Of a stretch of DNA of 21,163 nucleotides, positions 1 to 9,145 are shown piece by piece. How positions within the stretch are numbered: position 1 is the first letter of the stretch; each line of letters opens with the position of its first letter. Source of the stretch: Atkinsonella hypoxylon. Its lineage: Eukaryota > Ascomycota > Sordariomycetes > Hypocreales > Clavicipitaceae. Below the pieces are notes generated by a model. It ran no database searches and had not been told where the DNA came from. It was given only the letters and a program-made list of their open reading frames with translations. The position numbers and the translations under genes are program-made. The stretch lies in NCBI GenBank assembly GCA_000729835.1, contig JFHB01000332.1, positions 1 through 21,163 of the forward strand, written 5' to 3'.

Positions 1-1779
1 AAGCGGGGGAGAAAAGTCTTTTTGGCATTCCTGGCATCAGCCGCGCTGCTATTCTGAAACGGGTTAAAGAGCTGCCAAAGTCCGGTGCTCTGCAAGTTGC
101 TCGGAGATCCTAGGGGAGATATTCATGCCCGCTGCCGGTGACTCTTTCGGTGACGGTGCCTCTGTTGCTGCTCCGGCCTGCGCTTGAATCGGGGTGCCGG
201 AGGTGTCTTGACCGGGCAGCAGATGCTCAGAAGGGGGTATGCGCATATTCGGCAGGGGATGAGTAAAAGGAGCCTCAAGAGGTAGTTTTGGGGGGTTTTC
301 CTGCTGCGACCCAGACTTGTCAGTGTGATGGCAAGGGCAAGAGATGTTGTATTAGCAAACGGCGGCAGGAGAACAAGAGAGCGGATCAAGGAAACGTTGA
401 CGGTTTAAGGAACAGGCTACTAGTACTTGTACTGATATCTCATTCATTGTCCAAGGTATCATGATGATGAATAAACAAAGCTAGATCGCTCGTCAAGCTG
501 AACCATGTGCAACACTTGGCAAAAGTTAATAGGCCCTTGCAAACATATGAACGCCAGTGAGATTGTTCTGAAACTTCACCGAGGTCTTCTGATCCAAGCC
601 GTGGGCCAACTATCGGCAAACAAACAACTCGGAAGCGATACCATCCGATCCGAGCCCCCACTTCGCACACGTCGCTTATAGAGAAGCCGATAAATGTAAA
701 ATGTGTTACTTTTAAAAATAACATTGTTACTTCGGTTCGAGTTACTGGTCTTGTCGGGTGCTTTGCCATTCCCAGGACGAACCGGCGCAACCAAGACGCC
801 AAGAAGACGCTACACACTGGAGCACCATGAGGGCATAGTAAATAACTTAATGTGGTTAGCATGGAGCGACGGACTATGTGAGAAGCAACCTTGGAGGCAA
901 AGATGTAGATGTATGCAAAGATGTATGTGTGCGGAGGTACATCCTCCGCTTAGGCTGATCCCATTATACTGGCCCCACTAGTGGGTCACGCAGCCGTGTC
1001 TCCAATATTTGTCCCACGCGCTTGCCTCAGGGTGGCCTTACCGTCCCTGGGGGTGGCTAGATTAGCCTGAATCAATACCCTAGAGGCTCAAGGACGTTAT
1101 TAGACTGGAAGGTGAATGTATAATATTGTAGAAGCTTCAATGACCTAGCTACTGATGTAATTTTAATCGAAATGTGGGCTTTGAATGCATTAGTTGTGGC
1201 CAGTTGTATCATGAGGGTTTACTGCAAATCTGCCGCGACAGCACCCTAACCAACGAGCTTCAAAATTGAGGTTTCTGATTCGCTTCGTATTTCAAAAAGA
1301 AATTCAGGGAGGAGAAAGGTATCTCAGAATGGCAGCAATAATTGGCATCGTTTCCGTCTCGGGCGGTCGGCCGTGCTGCTGACCAATGTGGCTTACTAGG
1401 TCCACTGTACAAGGTCTGGCATCTAAACAAAGTCAGCCCGCGATGATCCACCATTGGAAACACGCTTAAATGAGCGCAGCGCTAGTTATCGTGTGAGAGC
1501 TGCTCTTTGCCGGGACAATATGCACTGGTTTTGCCAAGTAAGAGTTCCTCAACCTGGACTGAAATCCTTCTCATGATAAGCCCAACGATACTGCTTCCGT
1601 CCAGCGGGGTTGTGGGTTTCTTCACCCGTCATTGCATATTCGGCAAAACGGCAAAACGCCAAGAAAAAAGTCCGTCGCTGGCTGTACGCTATTATAAAAA
1701 TCTCGTTCGATATTGACGGATCATGGTGAAGTTGGCAAGTTTTGGTGGAAAGGTGGGGTTTGCACATTTTTCTAGTTGA

Positions 1780-1807
1780 CTGCCACCTGCCACCTGCCAC
1801 CTGCCAC
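1780..1807. repeat. Four tandem copies of CTGCCAC
   Basis: Four perfect head-to-tail copies of the 7-bp unit CTGCCAC are visible (1780-1786, 1787-1793, 1794-1800, 1801-1807). They lie about 45 bp to the left of the foldback arm that begins at 1854. No coding role is apparent. Confidence 0.9.
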
Positions 1808-1853
1808 CTGGCGCCCCGCCCACCCGCACTGGTGTTGCAATCATCCCGTGGGC

Positions 1854-1953
1854 AGTACTGGCGACATTTGTGCGTTCTATTGGGTCCAATGTTTCTGTGT
1901 ATTTACTATGGAAAAAGCAGGACCCGTAAGAAGCCGCAAATGTCGCCAGTACT
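1854..1953. repeat. Long imperfect inverted repeat (foldback / hairpin)
   Basis: Bases 1854-1870 are perfectly complementary to 1937-1953 (17 of 17, starting AGTACTGGCGACATTTG). On the same symmetry axis, 1882-1887 (GGGTCC) pairs with 1920-1925 (GGACCC), and 1875-1878 pairs with 1929-1932. Across the two 34-nt arms (1854-1887 and 1920-1953), 28 positions are Watson-Crick pairs and two more would be G-U pairs if transcribed. The loop is 32 nt (1888-1919). It could be a miniature inverted-repeat element remnant or a transcribed small-RNA precursor. No clear target-site duplication flanks it. Confidence 0.8.
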
Positions 1954-2580
1954 TTCTCCTGAGCCCCACCCTTAACCCGCACCCGGCTCCCTATCGTCGC
2001 CCCATTGGTCGGAGCGAGCGTGCCAAGCGCGCGTTCTCCTCAGTGGTCTCGTCTCGCGGACATTTATTCCCCTGCTACTCCATAGAGTTGTGGATTAACT
2101 ACGGAATACGGAATATAGCATCGGTAATGAAACAAGACACTTGCACTCTGTCCAGGATGGGGTCTAGAACCCCGACATACAAATCAAAAACTCGCTCTGG
2201 AACGACTTTCCCAGCATTTGTCATGTTCAATTTGATCACCTTTTGGGTTAACATTGCTTACAACGGCTAACTAAGGATACATTGTTCATATGCTAAATCG
2301 AACAAGAATGCTTGCTTATGCGCACGCGGCTGTTAAAGCGGCAATAATGGCTCCTGGATGCGTTCAATTCCCTGTATATCCACCTCGTGCCTCCCTAACA
2401 GCCTCTAGTCTGGACCCACCTGGCCGGCTGATTGCAGCTGATAGAGGGGAACCTGCCAGTTGCATACCTAACTAAAGAGGCTTGTATCTCCGCAAGATCA
2501 TACAGGGGTTATATTGTATATAATCTCCTACTTCTCGAACAATAAACGGCAAGCATCACACCGTTAACCTTTCTTCAAAA

Positions 2581-2590
2581 GCATATAAAC
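2581..2590 (+). promoter_or_regulatory. TATA-like element before the small secreted-protein gene
   Basis: GCATATAAAC lies about 110 bp before the ATG at 2700. It is followed by a C- and T-rich, G-poor stretch through 2697 that looks like a typical filamentous-fungal 5' leader. A second AT-rich candidate is near 2512-2524. The assignment is by position and composition only. Confidence 0.4.
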
Positions 2591-2699
2591 GACTTTCTCC
2601 CCAAAAAATTTCACAAACCCACCCACAGAACACATCAGCAACTCCTTCTTACTCAATCCCTGCATATCATTCCATTCTATCCGCATAAACATCGTCATC

Positions 2700-2966
2700 A
2701 TGAGACTCCTCCTCTTGTCCCTCATAGCTGTGCCCATCACCGGCCGCGTCATCGCCAACGACGCCGTCGATGTCTACAGTGGCACTAAACAGCTTGCCTT
2801 TCCACAAGCTGAGCCTCTTGCACGGGACACTCCTTCTATCGAGGTTCCTGGATTTCAGCACCAACCCCCTAAACAAACTTATCAACGACCTCCTGGATTT
2901 CGTAACCAGGCCGAAATGTGGGCCAAGCTGAGTGGATTGTGGCGTTTCCTTGCAAGAGAAATTTAA
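2700..2966 (+). CDS. Small putative secreted protein (88 aa)
   Basis: I do not recognise the family. The 88-aa product starts with Met-Arg, then a hydrophobic core of Leu, Ile, Ala and Val (residues about 3-12) and a plausible signal-peptidase site near residues 16-20 (GRVIA before ND), so it is probably exported. The mature part is short, rich in Pro, Gln and Arg, and has no cysteines, transmembrane segment or known motif. The ATG at 2700 is preceded by a pyrimidine-rich leader and a TATA-like box, which is the best evidence for a real gene. The +1 frame is also open from before 2770 to a stop at 2920-2922 and reads like an amphipathic segment ending PKCGPS. The gene may therefore carry a frameshift, or an unseen intron may join the frames. 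It could be an effector-like protein or a degraded gene. Confidence 0.45.
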   Translation: MRLLLLSLIAVPITGRVIANDAVDVYSGTKQLAFPQAEPLARDTPSIEVPGFQHQPPKQTYQRPPGFRNQAEMWAKLSGLWRFLAREI

Positions 2967-3897
2967 GTACGAAGATCAAGCCATGGGAAGTTATTGGAGG
3001 AAATGAAGTCGCGAACGTCCTGCCTTCCAGAGCCGGAGAAGTCTAATAGGCTTTTGACCAAGGTGTCAGCCGTATAAAGAGATCTAGTCGGGAGGTCTTG
3101 TGACTTTTGCTGGTGTTTCTACGGGGCATAAAAGGGGTATGATTGAGGAATTTTACGCAGGTCATTATGCAAAACAGCGCCAGTCATTTCCAAAACGTCA
3201 AGCTGATTCATTCCTGTGTTATCTCTACTGCGTATATTGCTCGAATCAAAGTTGCTCAGGAGCAGCGTTTCGAGTCATCTTAGCAATAAAATACTAATAG
3301 AAAAGTTGCTTGGTATTTCTCTTCAAGACTGATCGCCCGTGGTAGCAAATTGCCAAGTCTTATTCTGCACAAAGGTGGTGCGTTGAAACATTTTGAAGTA
3401 GCCACGGCTTGCAGCTTCCCCAGATCAAAGAATGGAATGCTTCTTTCCCTGCGAAGTACCAGTCCGACGCCTTTCGAACTGATGGGCATCCCCGATATTC
3501 ATCGTTGTTAATCTTGAATCTCTCATATACTAAGATCTGGACGTGATTCGCAGAAGATATGCTGGACCAGCAATGTTGGTGGAAGGTACCTCAGCACCTG
3601 GCACGTTGGTACGACCTAGCCCAAGACTATTTGGAATTCCAACCTCTAACAAACTGTGAACACCTTCACAAGCTAGTCCCTCAAGAGGATTCGAATCATC
3701 AGGACAATATCGCCCTTGCCCTGTCATTGTCTGTACGATCCTTTTTTTGTGGAGAATCTGCGGAAATGTCACTTGCAGTCACGTGACACTACCCCAACTC
3801 AAGGTGTGCGAAAAACTTCAGAGTGAAATTGTCGCACTTGCCGCAGTGAACTGAGAATACCGGCCACTTCACCCCATTCCGTCGCCCTATTTCCAGA
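2967..3897. other. Spacer between the secreted-protein gene and the GART gene
   Basis: This holds the end region of the small gene and the promoter of the GART gene. A 75-codon ATG frame (3559-3786, +) has no recognisable domain and overlaps an equally long antisense frame, so I do not call it. The one notable element is the GTCACGTGAC palindrome at 3778-3787. Confidence 0.5.
3778..3787. promoter_or_regulatory. E-box palindrome GTCACGTGAC in the GART promoter
   Basis: A perfect 10-bp palindrome with a CACGTG core lies 110 bp before the GART start codon. CACGTG cores are bound by fungal basic helix-loop-helix proteins of the Cbf1 type. Its location just before a biosynthetic gene makes a regulatory role reasonable, but this is inference. 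The yeast Bas1 type of purine-gene site (TGACTC) was not seen right next to it. Confidence 0.45.
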
Positions 3898-4714
3898 ATG
3901 ACCGGGCCGGCGGAGCCGCCATGTCGGATCCTGGTTATGGCCTCTGGCTTCGGCTCCAATTTCCAGGCTCTTATAGATGCTATACCCACGGGTCAGCTTG
4001 GCAATAGCCGTATTGTCTCCCTGGTCACCAACCGAAGAAATGCACACGCAACTGCGCGAGCAGATCAAGCAGGTAGAAGCTCTATCATGCGAATTACTCT
4101 ACGTATACCCTAGCAACTAACTTTGCGACCAGGCATTCCTTGGACATACTTCAACTTAATTAGTCATGGGTTCCTGCAGAAAGGAGAAACAGACGAGCAC
4201 AAAGTCGCTGAAGGCCGTCAAAAATACGATGCTGCACTCGCTGCAAGGATTCTATCAGCAGAAAATGGAAAGCCCGAGCTAATTGTTCTTGCTGGTTGGA
4301 TGCATGTCTTTTCAAGCGCTTTCCTAGATCCTATTGAGAAGGCGGGGGTACGCATAATAAATCTCCATCCTTCGCTGCCTAGTAAGTACTCTGAGATTAT
4401 ATTGGGGTCCAGCTACTTACCATTCTTAATTATCTTTTTGCACAGAGGAGTTTGATGGAGCAATGGCTATTGAGCGGGCTTTTGAAGAGCTAAAGGCTGG
4501 GCGACTTACCCGCACAGGTATTATGGTCCACTACGTGATTGATGAGGTAGACAGAGGTGCACCTATTATGACGCAAGAGATCGAGTGGCAGAGCGAGGGG
4601 CTAGAGGAGTTAAAGGAGAGGATGCATGTCCATGAGCACGAGCTGATTGTCAAGGCGACGGCCAAGGTGGCGCAGGAGATACTGGAGGCCAGGGGGGGGA
4701 AAAGCAAACCTTGA
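3898..4714 (+). CDS. ADE8: Phosphoribosylglycinamide formyltransferase (GART), 3 exons, 230 aa
   Basis: This enzyme transfers a formyl group from 10-formyltetrahydrofolate to glycinamide ribonucleotide in purine synthesis, in the cytosol. Predicted exons are 3898-4072, 4133-4381 and 4446-4714. Intron 1 (60 nt) has donor GTAGAA and branch site CTAAC; intron 2 (64 nt) has donor GTAAGT and acceptor ACAG. The joined frame gives 230 aa, normal for a stand-alone GART. Visible landmarks are the N-terminal phosphate-binding loop (VMASGFGSNFQAL, residues 13-25), LAGWMHV at 111-117, the catalytic NLHPSLP with Asn135 and His137, and the family signature GIMVHYVIDEVDRG with catalytic Asp177. All three residues equivalent to E. 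coli PurN Asn106, His108 and Asp144 are present, so the protein is probably active. The phosphate loop has Phe18 where Ser or Asn is usual. The ATG at 3898 puts the loop 13 residues in, as expected. Confidence 0.93.
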
Positions 4715-5774
4715 GCTGCAAGTATATGTCGCTGGCACGAACTTGGTTGTGAAACTAATACATGTCCCTCGTAGGATGGCACGGTCTGAGATATTGTCTG
4801 AATGCGGCATGTATACGACTCCTCATCCTGGAGCCGCATCAGAGCGCCTAGAGTGTACATGTCTGACCGAGATGTCCACAAGCTACGAATCCTCTTCAAA
4901 GCCATTCAATAGACACCCGCTCCAGCCGCTCCAGCCCCTTAGTCGGCAACGCTCAGCTGCCGTACGTCGAGCAACATGGATGGAGGCAAGTGGGAGGTTG
5001 AGTAGCATCAGGCTCGCTTCCTGCCTCGCTATTAACCACGAAAAAAAAAAAAAAGGGCATTATGCCCGACAAACCGTACAAGACAAAGGAAGGCATTTAT
5101 TCCACCCTGCCCTGCCAAAAAGGTTTCTAGTCGAGATGATTTCGGGGACAACGGCCTCGTATTTACCTGTTTATGTCGTGTCCAGGTTCCATCCGCAGGT
5201 AACTAAGCAACAACGAAAAAAAAATAAAAAGATGAAAGAAAAGCACATTAGCCTGGTTGCAGCCGGGAATAACGCCGCAGCAAAACTTCATGATACGCTT
5301 CGTTTACAACATATACGTAAACCCACCCGGTCATGTCCTACATCCCTGACAGCGGAATGGAAGCCTGGATGGGCCGTCGTGTCCAAGAGAAACCGACTGA
5401 CAAATCATCCATCACATGGCGACGCTTCTATTCCGTACACATCCAGGAATAGACGTTGCAACAGCCCCGCAATCTTTATTCACGCCGTTCTGTCGTATGT
5501 AGCTAGAATCGGGGAACCCAGTAGAATGCCTCGTCCTGGAAGAAGATAAGCGACGGACTCTTTCTGGCCTTTGAACAGTTCGTGTACATCATAGACGGCA
5601 ACGTCCTAAACCAAATCTTTCAGATCCAGATATTTCCCCCAATTCAATATTTAACCAGCCGCTCTCATCGCCATCACCACCGTCTTTCTCTTCATTTGCT
5701 CTTTGCGCCAGAAGTGTCCCTGAACTCGTTGTTCCAAAAGTTCTCGCAACTTGATCTCCACGCTATCGCCAATC
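4715..5774. other. Spacer between the GART gene and the P450 relic
   Basis: This 1.06-kb stretch holds the 3' region of the GART gene and, at its right end, a C/T-rich stretch (about 5640-5774) that looks like the leader of the P450 relic. A run of 14 A lies at 5041-5054 and a second A-rich patch near 5216-5236. An unusually long stop-free plus-strand frame covers 4776-5549 (258 codons from its first ATG downstream of the GART stop). It has no recognisable domain, is rich in Arg, Lys and Ser, and crosses the poly-A run, so I do not call it a gene. Confidence 0.5.
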
Positions 5775-6497
5775 ATGGTTTTCGCACCTCTTATACAAAA
5801 CCTTCTCGCCTGCCTCGTCATCATCTTCCTATTCCGCAAATACCTCACTGGCAGGCCGCCTTGTCACATGGTCACAGTGGATCCTCAAAAGCACATGCGG
5901 GAAAAGAAACGAAGCAGTCCGGTCCCGACCCGGCCAATGGACATCTTCCTCTTGCTAAAGCACCTGCCCGAGGGATTCCCCTTCTGCAGCTGCCAGCGAA
6001 AAGCCAGAGAAGCACGCGAACGAACAGACGAGGCCACCAACATACCCTATGCCTTGGTGCAAGAGCAGGTATCGGCAGGGAAATACATACCATCCTTTGT
6101 ATCCCGGGCAATGGAGAGCCGCGCCGAGGACAAAGTCGACCTCGAGCGACAAGAGCACATCAATCAAGGGGGCGGCCCTGGAGATCTACTGCAGGCGCTC
6201 CAAATCTTTGCCATGTTTCATAAGGTCATATGTCGTACCTATGTGTTTAAAAGGTATGTTATCGTAGATGCATGGGGGCAACACACGTATTCTAGCTCCG
6301 ACTACACGGCATGGTGTACGAGATCCAGCGCCATCAAGATGCATCCCCCAGAGAGATCATCTTTTAAACATCACTCAAGTGAGATTACTCCCTTGATGCG
6401 CCGCTCGTCCGCCCGTGATCAGTGGGTACGGAGATGCTCTCGACAGCCTTATCAGACATGTCCTCAAGATACGCCACTTCTTCGACTTTATAGTTAG
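5775..6497 (+). pseudogene. Cytochrome P450 relic (anchor plus F-I helix fragment)
   Basis: The frame encodes 240 aa from an ATG at 5775 that follows a normal-looking C/T-rich leader. Residues 5-24 form a hydrophobic anchor ending in Arg-Lys, as in microsomal P450s. Residues about 51-115 match the segment of fungal P450s between helices F and H (LLLKHLPEGFP, then RKAREARERTDEATNIPY, then VQEQVSAGKYIPSFVS). Residues 131-148 resemble the oxygen-binding I helix but are corrupted: GGGPGDLLQALQIFAMF where GG(A/G)DTT is expected. Roughly 170 residues between the anchor and helix F are missing. Nothing resembling the ExxR motif or the FxxGxxxCxG haem loop follows. A working fungal P450 is about 500 aa with a haem Cys, so this cannot be a functional P450. 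Its last 113 bp (6385-6497) lie antisense to the final exon of the UNC93-like gene, so the C-terminal tail is probably meaningless. The decay type (deletion) is inferred. Confidence 0.7.
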
Positions 6498-8139
6498 TGT
6501 CGCGAACATGATAGAGGACCAAGACACAGAAGGGAAGAGAAATCAAAATCAAGAGCCATGAAATCAGGATTTCGCCGAGATAAGCAGTCTTTCGAAGGTT
6601 AGCATGCGAGGCTTTACAAATAGCACTACCGGAGACATTGGATCTACTCACTTTGGCGGCATCCATGCCAAAAGACATAGCGGCACCAGCAGATTGGACA
6701 CCTTTGTAATAACCAGCCATACGAGCAAGCTTATATGGATCGTTGGTAATGGACGACATAGTGTAGTAAGCCAGGCCCTGGTAGGCAGCATCGACAATGT
6801 AGTCTGTACACAGATGTCAGCTTTCCTCGGGACCAACCAGGTTTGCAGAGATTTAGAACGACACGTACAGACAAAGAGCATGACAATCGGGCCAGCAGCG
6901 ACGCCAACTGTCCAGTCCCAAGGGCGAGGTTCACCGTAAATACTCTGCTGATCACGAACAAACTTGGTCTGGAAACCAAGACCGCTGGCCCACACCAAGC
7001 AAGTCAGGAAGGTGACGAGAGCGCAGGACCAGAGGGCTCGCTTTCGACGATTGAAAGGCAAGTTGTCGGTAACAAGCCCGATAACAATGGAGCCAATGAT
7101 GGAGCCCAGACCAGTGAGAAGGGCAACCAAAGCTCGGGTTCGTCCGTTGAATAGGAAGGCAGTGATGGCGCCCTGGTAAGCGTAGAAGTAGTTGGACGAG
7201 AAGAACATGGGGAACAGAGCGATCATGCGCCAGTCCTTGAACATGCGGAAGAACTCGACGAGTTCTTTCTTGGGCGTAAGTAATTCTGGAAGCTTGACAA
7301 TGGTCCCGTCGGCACGGACAACGGCCTCGGGAGGGAGAACAAGCCAGCTCGTAGCAATGGAGGTCAGCATGATGATCATGAAGGTGACGTAGACGCCGTT
7401 GGAGACGCCCGGTAAGTTGCTGTGGAATTCGATGCCGAGCGCGATGGCAGCGCCAATCAGGGTTCCCATCTGGAAGAGAGACCAGAACAGGGTGAAGGCT
7501 CGCCCCTTGTCCTTTTCCAGAGGATATGACATCATGATGGCGCCCTGGGCAGCCCAGAACAAAGCAGCCGAAAGTCCCAGAAAGCCGCCGGCGACAATGA
7601 CGAACCATCTCGTTCCGTTGAGCTGATAGCACCAGAGAGAACCGAGATACAGGGCATAGCCAGTTGTGCCGAGAGACATGGTCAAGCGAGGCCCAAGGAT
7701 GTTCTAACGAGGTCGTCAGTGATTTCTTGTTGCTGCAAGCGTCGTGTTTGCATCGACGGAAATGTCCGAGGCCTGCTGAGAATTGGACTCACGTTGATAC
7801 TGCCGCCGAAGAACCCGCCGAAGAAGAACATGCCGTAGAGCACGCTGTTGGCAATGTCAATTAGCTGGACATCTTCCATACCACCAGCGCCCAGGTTGCC
7901 GATGGCACTGAACATGCCGACGGAGCAGAAGGCAACGAAGCCCACGATGAGCACCTGCGTCCATGGCGAATTATCTAGATGACGGTGTCAGCAAATGGGC
8001 TTGGTGGCGAGACTCAATGTTCGCTTGGGCTGACAGCTTTGGGAGGTTGTTGATTCGAGGTCGAGATCGAGGTTCAACGATGGGTGAAGTGCTACTTACA
8101 GCGCCGGCCGGCAATGTGAAGGTGAGCGAGATTCATCAT
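6385..8139 (-). CDS. UNC93-like major-facilitator membrane protein, 5 exons, 470 aa
   Basis: Predicted exons, in coding order, are 8139-8100, 7974-7793, 7703-6869, 6803-6652 and 6588-6385. Introns are 125, 89, 65 and 63 nt, all GT-AG, mostly with GTAAGT or GTGAGT donors. The joined protein is 470 aa, typical for fungal UNC93-like proteins (DUF895 branch of the MFS fold). Family landmarks include YNSPWTQVLIVGFVAF (14-29, first membrane helix), LGAGG (41-45), the glycine-rich helix around 60-73, WAAQGAIMMSYP (124-135), GRAFTLFWSLFQMG (141-154) and YAYQGAITAF (248-257). I see about 11-12 hydrophobic segments, a charged cytosolic loop near 198-232 and a hydrophilic C-terminus from about 432. The substrate is unknown; the metazoan name-giver modulates an ion channel, and fungal members are assumed to be transporters. 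Two ATGs are adjacent at 8139 and 8136. The first exon encodes only 13 residues plus one base. The last intron is a stop-free multiple of three. Confidence 0.9.
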
Positions 8140-8261
8140 TGTGGCGCCGGATACAAATGGTTTCGGCAAGGGCCAATGGAGCATCCAGGAGCTGAGCACA
8201 GATGAGGAGATTCCCCTAGATTCAACCCACGTTTTCGATGTTGCTGTGTCGCAGGATGCTT

Positions 8262-8262
<1 letters not shown>

Positions 8263-8293
<31 letters not shown>

Positions 8294-8302
8294 ACCAGAG
8301 CC
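8263..8302. repeat. Hexanucleotide array AGCCAG/AACCAG, 6.7 copies
   Basis: Copies of AGCCAG or AACCAG follow one another from 8263, ending in a partial AGCC. The array lies 124 bp upstream of the UNC93-like start codon, so it sits in that gene's promoter or leader. Confidence 0.85.
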
Positions 8303-8417
8303 TTGGGACAGATGGAAAGGGCAACGAGTGATGATGATAGGAGACGAAAGCTGGATGTAATAAATAAAAAACGATGTGACACTGGAGATGGGTGAAGCCC
8401 CTGCAACTTCTTCGGCC

Positions 8418-8457
8418 CATGCTCGCCCGTGCTCGCCCATCCTTGCCCATCCTTGCT
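8418..8457. repeat. Degenerate 10-bp tandem repeat, 4 copies
   Basis: CATGCTCGCC, CGTGCTCGCC, CATCCTTGCC and CATCCTTGCT occur head to tail. It is probably a decaying minisatellite, and no function is apparent. Confidence 0.7.
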
Positions 8458-8895
8458 CGCCCCCGTCCGCCATCCATGCATGTTCTAGGCTTGTTCTAAG
8501 CTCCTCCCCGCATGTTCTAGTTTCGTGTCGTGTTTATCCATCGACAGCCACCAGATGGCTGGTTTCGTCCGAGGAACCAAAGGTCAAGCAAGCATGGGCT
8601 GGCTGTCCAAAGACGACTTCGCTGCGGTCACCCATGATGCATCCCGTAAAGCATGGTTGCACCGAACAACCACAAAAAAAAGACCTCCTCAACAACACGA
8701 GCGATAGGGGAATTTTTCAAAAGCTCCCTGCAAACGCCACTGTCGTCTCTACCGCGCTATCACCGATCGGCTCAGGATCCGCGACTGCCCCAGCAACCCA
8801 GCCAACCCCATCCCCCGGCAAGTGAAGCCAAGCGCTTGTCGACAAAGTGACGCCCGAAATTGCGACGTGGCCGCCACAATTTAACGTTTAGTTCG

Positions 8896-8958
8896 ACGCC
8901 CTATACGCCCTATACGCCCTATACGCCCTATACGCCCTATACGCCCTAGGCGCCCTAT
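8896..8958. repeat. 9-bp minisatellite ACGCCCTAT, 7 copies
   Basis: Five perfect copies of ACGCCCTAT (8896-8940) are followed by ACGCCCTAG (8941-8949) and GCGCCCTAT (8950-8958). The near-perfect identity suggests recent expansion. The unit contains CCCTA but does not match the fungal telomere repeat (CCCTAA). Confidence 0.95.
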
Positions 8959-9083
8959 GTCCCGGGCAACAAGTGGCATTGTCCCCGGCGAGCGAAACGA
9001 AATGCGGCCCGGTGGTGCTGTTTGTGATCTGCTCGCACGACATCATTCATTGCTTATTTTATTCTTAACTCAACACAAGCCTA

Positions 9084-9099
9084 TGCACGTGCACGTGCA
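9084..9099. repeat. 16-bp palindrome with two CACGTG cores
   Basis: TGCACGTGCACGTGCA reads the same on both strands and contains two overlapping E-box cores. It could bind a bHLH protein, or simply be a GTGCAC repeat. It lies about 950 bp upstream of the UNC93-like start and about 400 bp beyond the stop of the transcription-factor gene. Confidence 0.7.
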
Positions 9100-9111
9100 C
9101 ATGACACGCAG

Positions 9112-9145
9112 ACTGCGCACTGCGCACTGCACACTGCACACTGCA
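9112..9145. repeat. 7-bp tandem repeat ACTGCRC, nearly 5 copies
   Basis: Two copies of ACTGCGC are followed by two of ACTGCAC and a partial ACTGCA. It immediately follows the palindrome at 9084-9099, and the pair forms a short simple-sequence cluster. Confidence 0.8.

Larger units (their letters stand above)
1..2699. other. Gene-poor left flank
   Basis: No convincing gene is visible in this 2.7-kb stretch. Open frames are short, mostly lack a sensible ATG context, and resemble no family I recognise. The longest (140 codons on the minus strand, 440-862) has no recognisable domain. A minus-strand 60-codon frame (246-64) follows a pyrimidine-rich stretch that could be a leader, but nothing else supports it. 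The region contains a 4 x 7-bp tandem repeat and a long foldback, both listed separately. The promoter of the small secreted-protein gene occupies roughly the last 200 bases. Confidence 0.5.

Noticed and set aside
64..389. Two overlapping minus-strand frames with a C/T-rich stretch upstream
   Set aside because: Translations are low-complexity and unlike any family I know; no splice sites join them convincingly.
440..862. 140-codon minus-strand frame
   Set aside because: No recognisable domain, no convincing leader, and it overlaps other frames of similar length.
2160..2176. GGGGTCTAGAACCCC stem suggesting a tRNA T-arm
   Set aside because: The loop does not match the TTCRA consensus in either orientation, and no matching acceptor or anticodon stems were found at tRNA distance.
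3559..3786. 75-codon plus-strand ATG frame just upstream of the GART gene
   Set aside because: It lies in the GART promoter region, overlaps an equally long antisense frame and has no recognisable motif.
4647..4775. Upstream extension of the long plus-strand frame into the GART coding region
   Set aside because: It overlaps the last GART exon in another frame, and GART is clearly the real gene there.
6952..7632. 226-codon minus-strand frame
   Set aside because: It is a shadow of UNC93-like exon 3, which encodes a clear membrane protein in a different frame of the same strand.
8896..8958. Telomere-like repeat because of CCCTA content
   Set aside because: The unit is 9 bp (ACGCCCTAT), not CCCTAA, and the array is internal and short.
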